Assembly (NCBI RefSeq): GCF_000585255.1
Contig: NZ_JANL01000036.1
Span: 1 to 64,000 of the forward strand
Origin: Alkalibacterium sp. AK22
Lineage (GTDB): Bacteria; Bacillota; Bacilli; Lactobacillales; Carnobacteriaceae_A
DNA: 64,000 nt
Direction: 5' to 3'
Shown here: one piece after another, positions 17,027 through 26,086 of the stretch
How positions within the stretch are numbered: position 1 is the stretch's first letter
Layout of the letters: each line of letters begins with the position of its first letter
Made by a program: the position numbers and the translations under genes
The notes under the pieces: generated by a model
Database searches by the model: none
Told to the model about the DNA's origin: nothing
What the model saw: only the letters and a program-made list of their open reading frames with translations

Positions 17027-17604
17027 CGGTTCAAAAAGAACGACAGACAAAAGAAACCCAAATTAAACTGAGTATAAAAAAAGGACTTGAAGCGTCACAC
17101 ATTGATACTGGTGTGGGCTTCCTTAACCATATGCTGGATCTTTTTGCCTTCCATGGACATTATACAATTGATCTGAAAATCAAGGGCGATACGGTCGTTG
17201 ACGATCACCATACAACAGAAGATGCCGGTATTTTATTAGGCCAAGCTATTGCTGAACTAATGTCTGACAAAAGCACTATAGAACGCTACGGAACTGCTTA
17301 CGTTCCGATGGATGAGACCTTGTCCCGAACAGTGATTGATGTCAGCGGACGTCCTTTTCTGCACTTTGAAGCGGATTTCTCCAGTGAAAAAGTCGGCTCG
17401 TTTGATGTACAGCTGGTTCGGGAATTTTTCCAGGCACTCACAATCAATGCTCGACTGACTGCACATGTCGATCTGATTCGCGGCGGAAACACCCATCACG
17501 AAATTGAAGCTCTGTTCAAGTCCTATGCTCAGGCTCTCAGAAAAGCCAGTGCCGATTCCCATGTCAATCGCCTACCTTCTTCCAAAGGAGTGATTGAATC
17601 ATGA
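17023..17604 (+). CDS. hisB: Imidazoleglycerol-phosphate dehydratase
   Basis: Mn-dependent dehydration of imidazole-glycerol phosphate. A 193-residue monofunctional form without the phosphatase domain, consistent with a separate HisJ. The metal motifs are present: HHTTEDAGILLG and HHEIEALFKSYAQALR. The start at 17023 is chosen because it overlaps the hisC stop as ATGA and follows a GGAGAG site; its own stop overlaps hisH in the same way. Confidence 0.95.
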   Translation: MTVQKERQTKETQIKLSIKKGLEASHIDTGVGFLNHMLDLFAFHGHYTIDLKIKGDTVVDDHHTTEDAGILLGQAIAELMSDKSTIERYGTAYVPMDETLSRTVIDVSGRPFLHFEADFSSEKVGSFDVQLVREFFQALTINARLTAHVDLIRGGNTHHEIEALFKSYAQALRKASADSHVNRLPSSKGVIES

Positions 17605-18179
17605 TTGCCATCGTAGATTATGGATTGGGAAATATTGCCAATCTGACCAATGCTTTGAACTACTTGGGATATACTGTTAATGTAACCAACAACATTGACG
17701 AACTGGAGGCCGCTGATCAGATTATCTTGCCTGGTGTTGGACACTTTAAGGATGCCATGGCCCGACTAGATGATCTGGACCTCGTGCCGGAACTGATACG
17801 GCTGAAAGAAACCAAGCCCTTTATCGGCATTTGTCTGGGCATGCAGCTCTTGTTCGAATCAAGTGAAGAAGGAGATGTCAAGGGACTGGATTTTCTACCA
17901 GGCGTCGTCAAGAAAATGACCTGCCAGCTACCCGTGCCGCACCTGGGATGGAACAAACTGAATGCAGATTTACCTTCTTTAGATGAAGATGTTTATTTTA
18001 TCCACTCCTACAAAGTGCATACAGAGGAAAATGTTGTGGCAACTGCCGAGTATGAAGACAAGGTTGTCGCTATTGTTCAAAAAGATAACATTATAGGGAT
18101 CCAGTTCCACCCGGAAAAAAGTGGAGATAAAGGACTGCAGATTCTTAATCAAGCATTAAAAGGCGGTTTTAATCAATGA
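17601..18179 (+). CDS. hisH: Imidazole glycerol phosphate synthase, glutaminase subunit
   Basis: Releases ammonia from glutamine and delivers it to HisF. The class I amidotransferase triad is visible: C78 in GICLGMQ, and the His and Glu of FHPEKSG near the C-terminus. Length 192 residues is typical. It overlaps hisB and hisA by 4 bases each; between hisH and hisF lies hisA, as in many his operons. Confidence 0.95.
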   Translation: MIAIVDYGLGNIANLTNALNYLGYTVNVTNNIDELEAADQIILPGVGHFKDAMARLDDLDLVPELIRLKETKPFIGICLGMQLLFESSEEGDVKGLDFLPGVVKKMTCQLPVPHLGWNKLNADLPSLDEDVYFIHSYKVHTEENVVATAEYEDKVVAIVQKDNIIGIQFHPEKSGDKGLQILNQALKGGFNQ

Positions 18180-18880
18180 TAGAATTATGGCCGGCAATCG
18201 ACCTCATCAATAATCAGAGTGTCCGGTTGACTGAAGGGGATTATGACACAAAAGAAGTGATGTCCCGCACCCCACAAGAAGCAATTGCATTTTACAATAC
18301 ATTCAAGCAAGTCACCCGTATCCATATCGTTGACCTGATGGGTGCTTTGCATCAGAAACCTGCTGAGGAAGCTTTTATTAAGGATTTGATTCAGACAAGC
18401 GTCCGGCCGGTTGAAATCGGTGGAGGTATCCGCTCTACTGATACAATCACTCATTATCTTGAAAGCGGTGCGGCTTACGTTATCGTTGGCACACGTGGGC
18501 TTCAGGACCTGGATTGGCTAAAGGCTGTAAGTGAAAAGTATCCTGGAAAAATCTACCTGGGTCTGGATGCTAAAAAAGACCAAGTAGCAGTCAACGGCTG
18601 GACTGAATCCACTGGTCGTACCATTTTCGATGTTGCCAGAGAAACGGCCTCACTAAAGCTGGGCGGAATTATTTATACAGATATTTCTAAAGATGGAAAA
18701 ATGGAAGGCCCCAACTTTGAACTGACTCAGCAGCTGGTTGACAGTACTCCTCACCCGGTCACTGCATCGGGTGGAATTAGAAGTCTTGAAGATATGGAAA
18801 AACTTGAAAAGGCCGGTGTAAAGGCAGCAATTGTTGGAAAAGCTGCCAATACTGACCAATTCTGGGAGGGGATCCAGTAA
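18176..18880 (+). CDS. hisA: ProFAR isomerase
   Basis: Isomerises ProFAR to PRFAR. A 234-residue (beta/alpha)8 barrel with the catalytic Asp in PAIDLINN at the N-terminus and the second Asp in IYTDISKDG, plus half-barrel phosphate motifs EIGGGIRS and TASGGIRS. Its stop overlaps the hisF ATG by one base. Confidence 0.95.
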   Translation: MIELWPAIDLINNQSVRLTEGDYDTKEVMSRTPQEAIAFYNTFKQVTRIHIVDLMGALHQKPAEEAFIKDLIQTSVRPVEIGGGIRSTDTITHYLESGAAYVIVGTRGLQDLDWLKAVSEKYPGKIYLGLDAKKDQVAVNGWTESTGRTIFDVARETASLKLGGIIYTDISKDGKMEGPNFELTQQLVDSTPHPVTASGGIRSLEDMEKLEKAGVKAAIVGKAANTDQFWEGIQ

Positions 18881-19644
18881 TGATAAAAAAAAGAATAATT
18901 CCCTGCCTGGATGTCAAAGATGGCGTCGTCGTCAAGGGAGTTCAGTTCAAAGGATTAAGAGAAATCGGTGACCCTGTCGAACTGGCCAAACGTTATAATG
19001 CTCTGGGAGCTGATGAACTGGTTTTTCTGGATATTTCAGCTACTCAGACCGGTAATGCTCTGATGCTTGATGTCATCAGAAAAACGGCCAGAGAACTCTT
19101 TATTCCCATGACTATCGGAGGCGGTCTTAAAGCAATCAGCGATATTTCTGACGTGCTGAACGCGGGGGCGGATAAAGTAAGCCTCAATTCAGCTGCTTTG
19201 AGAAATCCTGATTTAATTAATGAAACCAGTGAGAAATTTGGTGCTCAGTGCATTTGTATTGCCATTGATGCCAAATGGGAAGAAGCAGAACAGGACTGGT
19301 TCTGCTATACGCATGGAGGCAAACAGAAAACAGATATTCGAACGCTTGACTGGGTAAAAGAAGTCGAAGTCCGTGGAGCAGGCGAACTTCTCGTGACCAG
19401 TATGGACTATGACGGCATGCAGCAAGGCTTTGATCACGTGCTGCTATCAAAAATACAGGACCTCGTTTCTATTCCAGTTATTGCTTCGGGTGGTGCTGGA
19501 AGTGCGGAAGACTTTGTTTCTTTATTTTTAGAGACTAATGTATCGGCTGGACTGGCTGCGTCTATTTTTCACGATGAAGACGTGACAATTCAGTCAGTAA
19601 AGGATTTATGCGATAAGAAAGGAGTGCCTGTGAGACATGTCTGA
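18880..19644 (+). CDS. hisF: Imidazole glycerol phosphate synthase, cyclase subunit
   Basis: Uses ammonia from HisH to convert PRFAR to imidazole-glycerol phosphate and AICAR. The 254 residues begin with the invariant RIIPCLDVKDGVVVKGVQF region and have the second catalytic Asp in TSMDYDGMQQGF (commonly DGT or DGTK; here DGM). Phosphate motifs TIGGGL and IASGGAGS are intact. It overlaps hisIE by 8 bases. Confidence 0.95.
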   Translation: MIKKRIIPCLDVKDGVVVKGVQFKGLREIGDPVELAKRYNALGADELVFLDISATQTGNALMLDVIRKTARELFIPMTIGGGLKAISDISDVLNAGADKVSLNSAALRNPDLINETSEKFGAQCICIAIDAKWEEAEQDWFCYTHGGKQKTDIRTLDWVKEVEVRGAGELLVTSMDYDGMQQGFDHVLLSKIQDLVSIPVIASGGAGSAEDFVSLFLETNVSAGLAASIFHDEDVTIQSVKDLCDKKGVPVRHV

Positions 19645-20278
19645 TGACCAATCACTTAAACCGGACTTTTCCAAAGGTATGCTGCCTGTAATTCTCCAGC
19701 ATCATGCTAGCAAGGAAGTCCGCATGTTAGGCTATATGAATGAGGAAGCTTTTGAAAAGACAAAACAGGAGAAAGTTGTCTGGTTTTTCTCCCGATCTAA
19801 AAACAGATTATGGAAAAAAGGGGAATCCAGTGGTCATGTACAGCGTGTCATTGATATGCACCTAGACTGTGATCAGGATGCGCTTTTAATCATGGTGGAC
19901 CCAGCCGGTCCGACTTGCCATAAGGGTACCGAAAGTTGCTTTAATCTGACCCCCTCATTTACGCTCAGAGATATTGAACATACTGTCTCTAGCCGCCAGA
20001 AATCGACTGATGACTCCTCCTACACCTCCTATCTACTTAAAGAAGGCAGGGACAAGATTGCCAAAAAATTTGGTGAAGAAGCCTTTGAGCTCGTAATCGG
20101 CGCCAAGAATGCAGATAAGAATGAAATCAGAAGCGAAGCAGCAGATGTCCTGTACCATATGGGTGTATTGTTATATGAAGCTGGTGTAAGTGTAGAGGAA
20201 GTCGAAGCCGTTCTTCATGCCCGCCATCAGAAAAAAAATAACTTCAAGGGTGAACGCAATCCGGTAGACAACTGGTAG
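19637..20278 (+). CDS. hisIE: Bifunctional PR-AMP cyclohydrolase / PR-ATP pyrophosphohydrolase
   Basis: Carries out steps two and three of histidine synthesis in one polypeptide. Residues 1-~110 are HisI (GYMNEEAFEKT, FFSRSKNRLWKKGESSGH, DCDQDALL, GPTCH with the zinc ligands) and residues ~118-213 are HisE (YLLKEGRDKIAKKFGEEAFELVIGAK, EAADVLYHMGVLL). It is the last gene of the operon, followed by a stable hairpin at 20341. Confidence 0.95.
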   Translation: MSDDQSLKPDFSKGMLPVILQHHASKEVRMLGYMNEEAFEKTKQEKVVWFFSRSKNRLWKKGESSGHVQRVIDMHLDCDQDALLIMVDPAGPTCHKGTESCFNLTPSFTLRDIEHTVSSRQKSTDDSSYTSYLLKEGRDKIAKKFGEEAFELVIGAKNADKNEIRSEAADVLYHMGVLLYEAGVSVEEVEAVLHARHQKKNNFKGERNPVDNW

Positions 20279-20340
20279 CTCTATTAAGCAAGGAAGTGAG
20301 CGCTATTAAGGTTCTCAAGCGTCATATGCAACACTTTACA

Positions 20341-20383
20341 GGCGGGGGCTCCCTAAACCGGACAGGTTTAGAGGTCACCCGCC
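20341..20383 (+). terminator. Two-part hairpin after the histidine operon
   Basis: GGCGGG (20341-20346) pairs with CCCGCC (20378-20383) and CTAAACC (20353-20359) pairs with GGTTTAG (20365-20371), separated by a 6/6 internal loop. A modest T-rich run follows. Probably the operon terminator; the internal loop makes a structured RNA an alternative. Confidence 0.5.
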
Positions 20384-20513
20384 TTGTTTAGCCTGCCTTT
20401 TAACAAACCGAATACAGCAGCACATTGCATAAAGCTTCTTTTCTTATCCAAGCTGATTCTGTTTTTCTTTTTGCCTAAAAAATAAGGATAGTATGAAGGT
20501 TTGTTTCCAGTCA

Positions 20514-20542
20514 TTGCCTGAGGGCTTTAAATTTTATATGAT
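20514..20542 (+). promoter_or_regulatory. Promoter of the cation diffusion facilitator gene
   Basis: TTGCCT at 20514-20519 and TATGAT at 20537-20542 with a 17-base gap, about 25 bases before the start codon's leader. Confidence 0.65.
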
Positions 20543-20574
20543 AATAGAGTTAAGAACGAACGGAGGAAATATAC

Positions 20575-21474
20575 ATGTCTGATCGAATCGACCGGGTCAA
20601 GCTTGCTGAATGGGGAGCAGTTACCAGCACGACTGTCTATATTCTGCTGGCAGCTGTAAAACTATTTGTAGGCTTTTTGCTCAACTCATCCGCCCTCTCT
20701 GCGGACGGTTTTAATAACTTGACCGATGTTATGGCCTCGATCACTGTTCTGATAGGTCTGAAGACCGCCAGGATCCCGGCCGATTCTAATCATCCCTATG
20801 GTCACTGGAAAGCGGAACCTATTGCCAGTCTCATTACTTCCTTTATCATGCTGCTGGTTGGCTTTCAGGTTCTGCAGAGCAGCATCCAGTCTATTCTGAC
20901 TGGAGAAACGGTGGTTCCCAGTCAGCTTGCGGCTGTCGTTTCGCTTATAAGTGCCCTGCTTTTATTTTTGCTTTACCGCTACAATCTTTATCTAGCGCAA
21001 AAATCCAGCAGTACTGGACTAAAAGCTGTCGCCAAGCATAATCTGGCAGACTGCCTGACGAGTCTAGCCACCGCAGTCGCCATCCTTGCTACTTCCTTTG
21101 GCCTTGCGTGGATGGATGGACTCATGGCTGTTCTGGTTTCAGTGATCATTATCAAGAACGGTATTGATGTTTTCAGAGAAAGCAGTTTTTCACTGTCTGA
21201 CGGCTTCAAGAATAAATACCTGTCAGACTACAAAAAAGCTATTCTGGCTGTGCCACATGTTCGGGATGTGGCGACAATCAAAGCCCGCATGTATGGAGCC
21301 AATACTTATGTAGATGTAACGATTTTGGTTGATGGTCATATGACTGTTCAGGAAGGGCATGATGTGACGGAAATCATCGAAAAAGTTTTGTATGAACACT
21401 TTGATGTCATGCATACTGACGTCCATGTTGAACCCGATAGCTTGAAGGGGCAGTTCAACCAGGATCAGATGTAG
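20575..21474 (+). CDS. Cation diffusion facilitator family metal exporter
   Basis: Proton-driven efflux of a divalent metal (Zn, Mn, Co or Fe). The 299-residue protein has six transmembrane helices and a cytoplasmic C-terminal domain. Helix II carries D44, N47 and D51 in SADGFNNLTD, and helix V has the H-x3-D pair in KHNLADCL. The C-terminal domain (HVRDVATIKARMYG) is the usual ferredoxin-like fold. The metal is not predictable with confidence; the helix II site with Asn instead of a third Asp/His suggests manganese-like specificity, which is inference. Own promoter, GGAGG site and strong terminator. Confidence 0.88.
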   Translation: MSDRIDRVKLAEWGAVTSTTVYILLAAVKLFVGFLLNSSALSADGFNNLTDVMASITVLIGLKTARIPADSNHPYGHWKAEPIASLITSFIMLLVGFQVLQSSIQSILTGETVVPSQLAAVVSLISALLLFLLYRYNLYLAQKSSSTGLKAVAKHNLADCLTSLATAVAILATSFGLAWMDGLMAVLVSVIIIKNGIDVFRESSFSLSDGFKNKYLSDYKKAILAVPHVRDVATIKARMYGANTYVDVTILVDGHMTVQEGHDVTEIIEKVLYEHFDVMHTDVHVEPDSLKGQFNQDQM

Positions 21475-21503
21475 CATGAAAATGTTTTAAAAGGCTGTAA
21501 CTT

Positions 21504-21554
21504 AAAAAGCACGCTTCTCTTTTTCATCTTATGAGAAAAAGAAGCGTGCTTTTT
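21504..21554. terminator. Strong bidirectional terminator
   Basis: AAAAAGCACGCTTC pairs with GAAGCGTGCTTTTT, extended by TTTTTCAT with ATGAGAAAAA. It separates two convergent genes. Confidence 0.9.
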
Positions 21555-21562
21555 ACATGTGC

Positions 21563-23116
21563 TTAGACTGTTACTTTAAAATTATAATTCACTTGTGCTT
21601 CTATCGGTGAAAACTGACTGAAAAAGTCTCCCATCAGTTCGTTCATGGGTATCGTCACCTCTCTGATGATCTTAGAGGCATCAAACATGCTATAATCTCC
21701 TCCTCCAACGGCCCGGTATTGATTGATGACAATTTCCAGACTGTCTTCGGGCTGAATGCTTTCGCCCTTGTACAAAAGCTCAGTTATTCGCTGTCCCTGT
21801 GGTCGAGAAACGTCGATGGTATAATCTATGCCCTCATACATATCGTAATTGTACATCTGGGGCTTAGGATGAAGAAAGGTCGGATTAACGGTAATCTCTC
21901 CATCCTGATCCAGGTCAAAATAAGTAGCAGAGCGTTCAAGAGCTGCCTTAAGATCGCTGCCGCTAACTTTTAAAACAGCTAGAGTGTTAGGATAGATGTA
22001 ATTAAGTACCACGTCCCGCATGGTCACTACCTTCTCAAATCCCTTGGCCTGATTGTTGAACAATGCAGTGCCTGAAATATCGCACTCAGCATAATGCATC
22101 TGGACTCTGTGAACAAATTCAACGTAAGGGTGTTCTTTTCGGCGTGCCTGTTCTGCATCAAAGATGGTCATATCGCCGGCTACATGTCCAATCGGCTGGT
22201 CCAGCCATTGCTCCACTTCTTCATTGATATTCTGGAGGCTCTCTTTTAATTTTTCATCTGCCGGCGCATCTGCAGCTGAGAGCAGCTCCGGATAACTATC
22301 TTTCAAGTGATATGTGCCGTCAATGTGCTCAAAATCAAGCGTAACTTTTCCCAGATACCTGCCTTTGTCGCCAGGCATCACTACAGCTGTACTGCCCACT
22401 TTCTGAGCAATCACCCGATGCTGATGTCCCGTCAGCAGTACATCGATTCCTTCTACTTCCTTAAGTAGCGCATAGCCCTCATTTTCACCGGTCTGAATTT
22501 CAGTTTCTTCACCTGTTTCAAGATCTTTCTCAAAGCCGCCGTGGTAGCTGATGACAACAACATCTGCTTGCTCCTTTAAATCAGGTACATACGATTGGGC
22601 TGTTTCAACAGCTGTTTTGAATGTAAGCCCCTCGTAATTTTCCGGGTGCTCCCAGTTGGGAATATAAGGGGTAGTCAAGCCAAGAACAGCAATTTTGATG
22701 CCCTCTTTTTCAAATATCTTGTAAGCTTCACCAAACGCCGGTTCACCTTGCTCATTCAAAATATTGGCGCACAGAATCGGGTGAGCGGCCGCTTGCACAG
22801 CGGACTCAAGGTAGTCCATGCCGTAATTGAACTCATGATTCCCAAGTACGCCAGCATCATAATCTATAGCATTGACAGCTTCCATAACGCTCTCTGCACT
22901 CTGTTTTTCCTTGACGATGTAATGGGTAAAGGGGGACCCCTGGATTAGATCCCCATTTTCAATCACTAAGCTGTGCCCACCTGTTTTGGCTTTATCTCTC
23001 TCAAGCAAGGAGGCAATTTTGAACAGCCCAAAAGCCGCCCCCTGTTCTCTTGACTGATAATCTGTGGGATACAGATACCCGTGAATATCACTTGTTTCAT
23101 ACAATGTTACTTTCAT
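21563..23116 (-). CDS. 5'-nucleotidase / 2',3'-cyclic phosphodiesterase family protein
   Basis: A 517-residue two-domain metallophosphatase hydrolysing nucleotides or cyclic nucleotides. The N-terminal domain has TSDIHGYLYP, ENGDLIQGSP, GNHEFNYG and GHQHR; the C-terminal 5'-nucleotidase domain starts near residue 310. There is no signal peptide, unlike exported UshA or CpdB, so a cytoplasmic role in nucleotide turnover is likelier. The ATG at 23116 was chosen since the metal motif begins 8 residues later and AGGAAAGG is upstream. It is the last gene of an operon with the GDPD and YeiH-like genes. Confidence 0.87.
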   Translation of the reverse strand: MKVTLYETSDIHGYLYPTDYQSREQGAAFGLFKIASLLERDKAKTGGHSLVIENGDLIQGSPFTHYIVKEKQSAESVMEAVNAIDYDAGVLGNHEFNYGMDYLESAVQAAAHPILCANILNEQGEPAFGEAYKIFEKEGIKIAVLGLTTPYIPNWEHPENYEGLTFKTAVETAQSYVPDLKEQADVVVISYHGGFEKDLETGEETEIQTGENEGYALLKEVEGIDVLLTGHQHRVIAQKVGSTAVVMPGDKGRYLGKVTLDFEHIDGTYHLKDSYPELLSAADAPADEKLKESLQNINEEVEQWLDQPIGHVAGDMTIFDAEQARRKEHPYVEFVHRVQMHYAECDISGTALFNNQAKGFEKVVTMRDVVLNYIYPNTLAVLKVSGSDLKAALERSATYFDLDQDGEITVNPTFLHPKPQMYNYDMYEGIDYTIDVSRPQGQRITELLYKGESIQPEDSLEIVINQYRAVGGGDYSMFDASKIIREVTIPMNELMGDFFSQFSPIEAQVNYNFKVTV

Positions 23117-23151
23117 CTTCTCAACCTTTCCTCTGTGCTTTTCTTGTCTGG

Positions 23152-24051
23152 TCATTCATTAATAACGTTCATCAGGCCTTCAATATTGTCAGTCATGATT
23201 CCATGGGCCCCCAAATCGATCAGCTCCCGCATGGTCTCTTTCTCGTTAATTGTCCAGTAGTATACGTGCAGCCCCCGGTTAGAAGCACCACGTATCAACT
23301 TCCAGTCCATCAAATTAAAGCCGTCCTGTTCAATCGGGAGCTGATAAGCCTGCGCACTTGGTCGATAGAGCAGATTTGCAAAAGCTTTGTGGGCAATGAC
23401 AAAACGCCTGGCCTGTTGCTCTCCAGCTCCTATCGCCACCTGACCTCCAGCCACTTCATCAAATCGTGTATTGATGTCATGATCGAAACTGGCAATCAGT
23501 ACACATTCATGCATGTCATAAGCTTCAATCAGGCGCCACATTTCCTGAATCATTTCTTCATAGCGCTCAGGATCATTAGTCGCTTTTAGCTCTATCAGCT
23601 GCCTTTTGTGGCCAAAAGTCTGAAATACTTCCTCCACTGTCGGTACCCTTACTCCTATTCCTCTGTATGAAGTATTGCCCTGTTCATCTACAAAGCGGTA
23701 GCCAGCATCTAGTGAACGGATGTCCTCCAGCTTCAGATCATTGACCCGTCCTGTACCATCAGTCGTTCGGTCAACTGTATCGTCATGTATGACGACTAAC
23801 TCTCCATCTGCGGTAATAAACACATCATACTCCAGCATATCCACTCCAAGCTCATCTGCATGCTGAAAAGCTTCTAGCGTATTCTCCGGACGGTGAGTCA
23901 TCCCTCCTCTGTGTGCAATCACCAGAGGTCTGTCTTTATCCTTTAAAAAAGCATGCTCACTTTCTGACGACAATGGAAAAAGAAACAGCACCAGCCATAC
24001 TAGAAAGATCAGACTAAAGACAAATCCTAAGCCTTTGAACCACTTTCTCAT
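23152..24051 (-). CDS. Membrane-anchored glycerophosphodiester phosphodiesterase
   Basis: Hydrolyses glycerophosphodiesters to glycerol-3-phosphate and an alcohol, possibly also teichoic-acid-derived units. The 299-residue protein has one N-terminal transmembrane helix (about residues 8-28), so the catalytic domain is outside. The GDPD signature is clear: IAHRGGMTHRPENTLEAF near residue 46, then EYDVFITADGELVVIHDDTVDRTTDGTG. It sits 26 bases after the YeiH-like gene. Confidence 0.9.
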   Translation of the reverse strand: MRKWFKGLGFVFSLIFLVWLVLFLFPLSSESEHAFLKDKDRPLVIAHRGGMTHRPENTLEAFQHADELGVDMLEYDVFITADGELVVIHDDTVDRTTDGTGRVNDLKLEDIRSLDAGYRFVDEQGNTSYRGIGVRVPTVEEVFQTFGHKRQLIELKATNDPERYEEMIQEMWRLIEAYDMHECVLIASFDHDINTRFDEVAGGQVAIGAGEQQARRFVIAHKAFANLLYRPSAQAYQLPIEQDGFNLMDWKLIRGASNRGLHVYYWTINEKETMRELIDLGAHGIMTDNIEGLMNVINE

Positions 24052-24077
24052 AATTTTCCTCCTTCAGCATTTTTGTA

Positions 24078-25085
24078 TTAGTCGATAATTAGAAAAACGA
24101 CGGCAAAGGAAACAGCTACAACAGTACTGGATAAAAGCATGGCGTGAATAAATGGCTTCCAGCCGGTTCGTGCAAACAGGCGAATATCCGTTTTCAGTCC
24201 AATCGCAGCCAGGGCCACCACCATCAAAAAGCGGCTGATTTGTCTTAAGACATCTGCCAAACCTAAAGGCATCAGTCCAATTGTATTGATCGCAGCCATC
24301 AGAACAAAGAATACAATAAACCAGGGAATCAGTCCCCTCAGTGAAAGTTTATCTTTTCTGCGTTCAGGACTGGTGATTTTTCGGTTAAAGTAAATCAGAG
24401 AGAAGATGACAACTGTTGGAATGATCGCTAGTGTACGCGTCAGCTTGACCATAGTCGCAATTTCACCGGCTGTCTCGGAAAAAGCAAATCCAGCTGCCAC
24501 GACACTGGAAGTGTCATTGATTGATGTTCCAGTCCAGTAACCAAAAAACGTATCGTTCAAAAGCAGCAGTCTTCCGGCTAGTGGATACAGGATGACCATC
24601 AGCATGTCAAAGACAAACGTAGAGGATATAGCATAGGAAACATCCCCGTCTTCTGCTTCGATTACTGGCGCCATGGCCGCAATAGCCGATCCTCCACAAA
24701 TAGCTGTACCTGCAGCAATCATATTGCTCAACTTCCAGTTCACGTTAAATATTTTCCCTAAAAGATAGCCACCGCCGAAAGCTGTCAGCAAGGTGAAAAT
24801 CAGTACAAACAGTGTGCGGCTGCCGACTTCCAGAATAATGGAAAAATTCAGCGAGGCTCCCAAGAGTACGATAGCCAGTTTCAAAATACGTTTAGAAGTA
24901 AACTGAACCCCCGGATCTAAGAGGGTCTGCGGATAGTAAACAGACCGGATCAGTATGCCTATAAACATTGCCAGCACTGCAGATCCTATGTAATGTCCCG
25001 GCAGTGCAGCTTCAGTCAAAATAGCTGCTCCTGCTATAAGTACAGCCAGGCCTGTCCCCGGAAACCGGTCAATCAGTTTTTTCAT
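24078..25085 (-). CDS. YeiH-family membrane protein (putative sulfate exporter)
   Basis: A 335-residue polytopic protein of the UPF0324/YeiH family with about ten transmembrane segments. Members are annotated as putative sulfate exporters, but experimental support is limited. The internal AAGTAICGGSAIAAMAPVI segment is characteristic. The ATG at 25085 is selected over the upstream in-frame GTG because the promoter at 25120-25147 would start transcription at about the GTG. First gene of a three-gene operon with GDPD and the nucleotidase. Confidence 0.85.
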   Translation of the reverse strand: MKKLIDRFPGTGLAVLIAGAAILTEAALPGHYIGSAVLAMFIGILIRSVYYPQTLLDPGVQFTSKRILKLAIVLLGASLNFSIILEVGSRTLFVLIFTLLTAFGGGYLLGKIFNVNWKLSNMIAAGTAICGGSAIAAMAPVIEAEDGDVSYAISSTFVFDMLMVILYPLAGRLLLLNDTFFGYWTGTSINDTSSVVAAGFAFSETAGEIATMVKLTRTLAIIPTVVIFSLIYFNRKITSPERRKDKLSLRGLIPWFIVFFVLMAAINTIGLMPLGLADVLRQISRFLMVVALAAIGLKTDIRLFARTGWKPFIHAMLLSSTVVAVSFAVVFLIID

Positions 25086-25119
25086 TTTTGGTTCATTCCT
25101 TTCCTTGATCACCTGGACT

Positions 25120-25147
25120 ATTATACCATTTTTTTTCCGTAAATTAA
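25120..25147 (-). promoter_or_regulatory. Extended -10 promoter of the yeiH operon
   Basis: On the minus strand TATAAT (25125-25120) is preceded by TGG, an extended -10, with TTAATT at 25147-25142 after a 16-base gap. Confidence 0.75.
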
Positions 25148-25251
25148 GGACTGCTGTTCATTTTAGCTTCCGGCTAATGTAAAGATTACGTAAGGAAAAG
25201 ACTCTTTCCTCTGCTATTAAGACTAGTTTCTTTGTAGTAACGACAGCAAAT

Positions 25252-25286
25252 AAAAAACCGCCCGCATCTTTTCCCGGTCGGTTTTG
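25252..25286 (-). terminator. Terminator of the TspO-uvsE operon
   Basis: On the minus strand AAAACCG and CGGTTTTTT form the outer stem of an imperfect hairpin ending in a T-run, directly after the TspO-like gene. Confidence 0.65.
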
Positions 25287-25309
25287 TATCTTTATTTATC
25301 TGTGATACC

Positions 25310-26065
25310 TCAGGTGGTAGCAGGAGTGTGCCTGTTGCTAACTTTCTGTTTCAAGCGGACAAAGGCGACAATCGTTGAGGACAAAACTTGAAAAACAATG
25401 GCCATGGAACAAATGACCATGAGCAGAAACAACTGATTTTCATGCTCCAGGATAATTCCGACATACGTCCAGACAAAGACCAGCGGATAAATCCAGTCCA
25501 AATGAACGAGGGAGACAAACATGGCAATACCTGTAGCAATCACCAAAAGTATGAGTGTCCACTGGTATTCATTCAGTCCCATCAACTCTTCCACATCCCT
25601 ATCCAGCAGCCAGCGGAACACATTCACAATAGTCGCAACTGTCCCCCAGGCAAAATAAACAGAAAAAGGGGCCCGATTGAACCAGTGAAGAGGATCCTTG
25701 TCAATTTTTTTGTAAATCACAATGAGTGTAAGCAGTAAAGCAGCGATAATCATAACGGAAATGAGGAACCATTCCTGAGTGAATGCAACGATCCACAGGC
25801 CGTTGAGGACAAAATTGGCAGGCGGCCAGTAATGCAGCCTACGGAGCATTTTCTCCCCGCTTCTGGATACAAATAAACGAATCAGCCAGATCAGAAGCAA
25901 AAGATAGATCAGCCCCCAAATCGAAAACACATAACCGGCTGGCTGAATAATAGCCTGTTCCTGGTCTGCAATGTCCCCCACATCCGTAGATGAAAGGTAA
26001 TTCAAGGTCAGCATAAGAATAAATGACAGGGTGTATATCATACCGAATTTTTTCTTGAGCGTCAT
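25310..26065 (-). CDS. Extended TspO/MBR-like membrane protein
   Basis: A 251-residue membrane protein with about seven or eight hydrophobic segments, related to the tryptophan-rich sensory protein (TspO/MBR) family. It carries the QPAGYVFSIWGLIY segment near residues 40-54 and PFSVYFAWGTVATIVN near 132-147. Classical TspO has about 160 residues and five helices, so this is an enlarged version. TspO proteins bind porphyrins and are linked to light and stress responses; the ligand here is unknown. It follows uvsE by 21 bases in the same operon. A paralogue lies at 44767-45576. Confidence 0.8.
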   Translation of the reverse strand: MTLKKKFGMIYTLSFILMLTLNYLSSTDVGDIADQEQAIIQPAGYVFSIWGLIYLLLLIWLIRLFVSRSGEKMLRRLHYWPPANFVLNGLWIVAFTQEWFLISVMIIAALLLTLIVIYKKIDKDPLHWFNRAPFSVYFAWGTVATIVNVFRWLLDRDVEELMGLNEYQWTLILLVIATGIAMFVSLVHLDWIYPLVFVWTYVGIILEHENQLFLLMVICSMAIVFQVLSSTIVAFVRLKQKVSNRHTPATT

Positions 26066-26086
26066 AAGTCTCTCCCCTTCCTTTTT

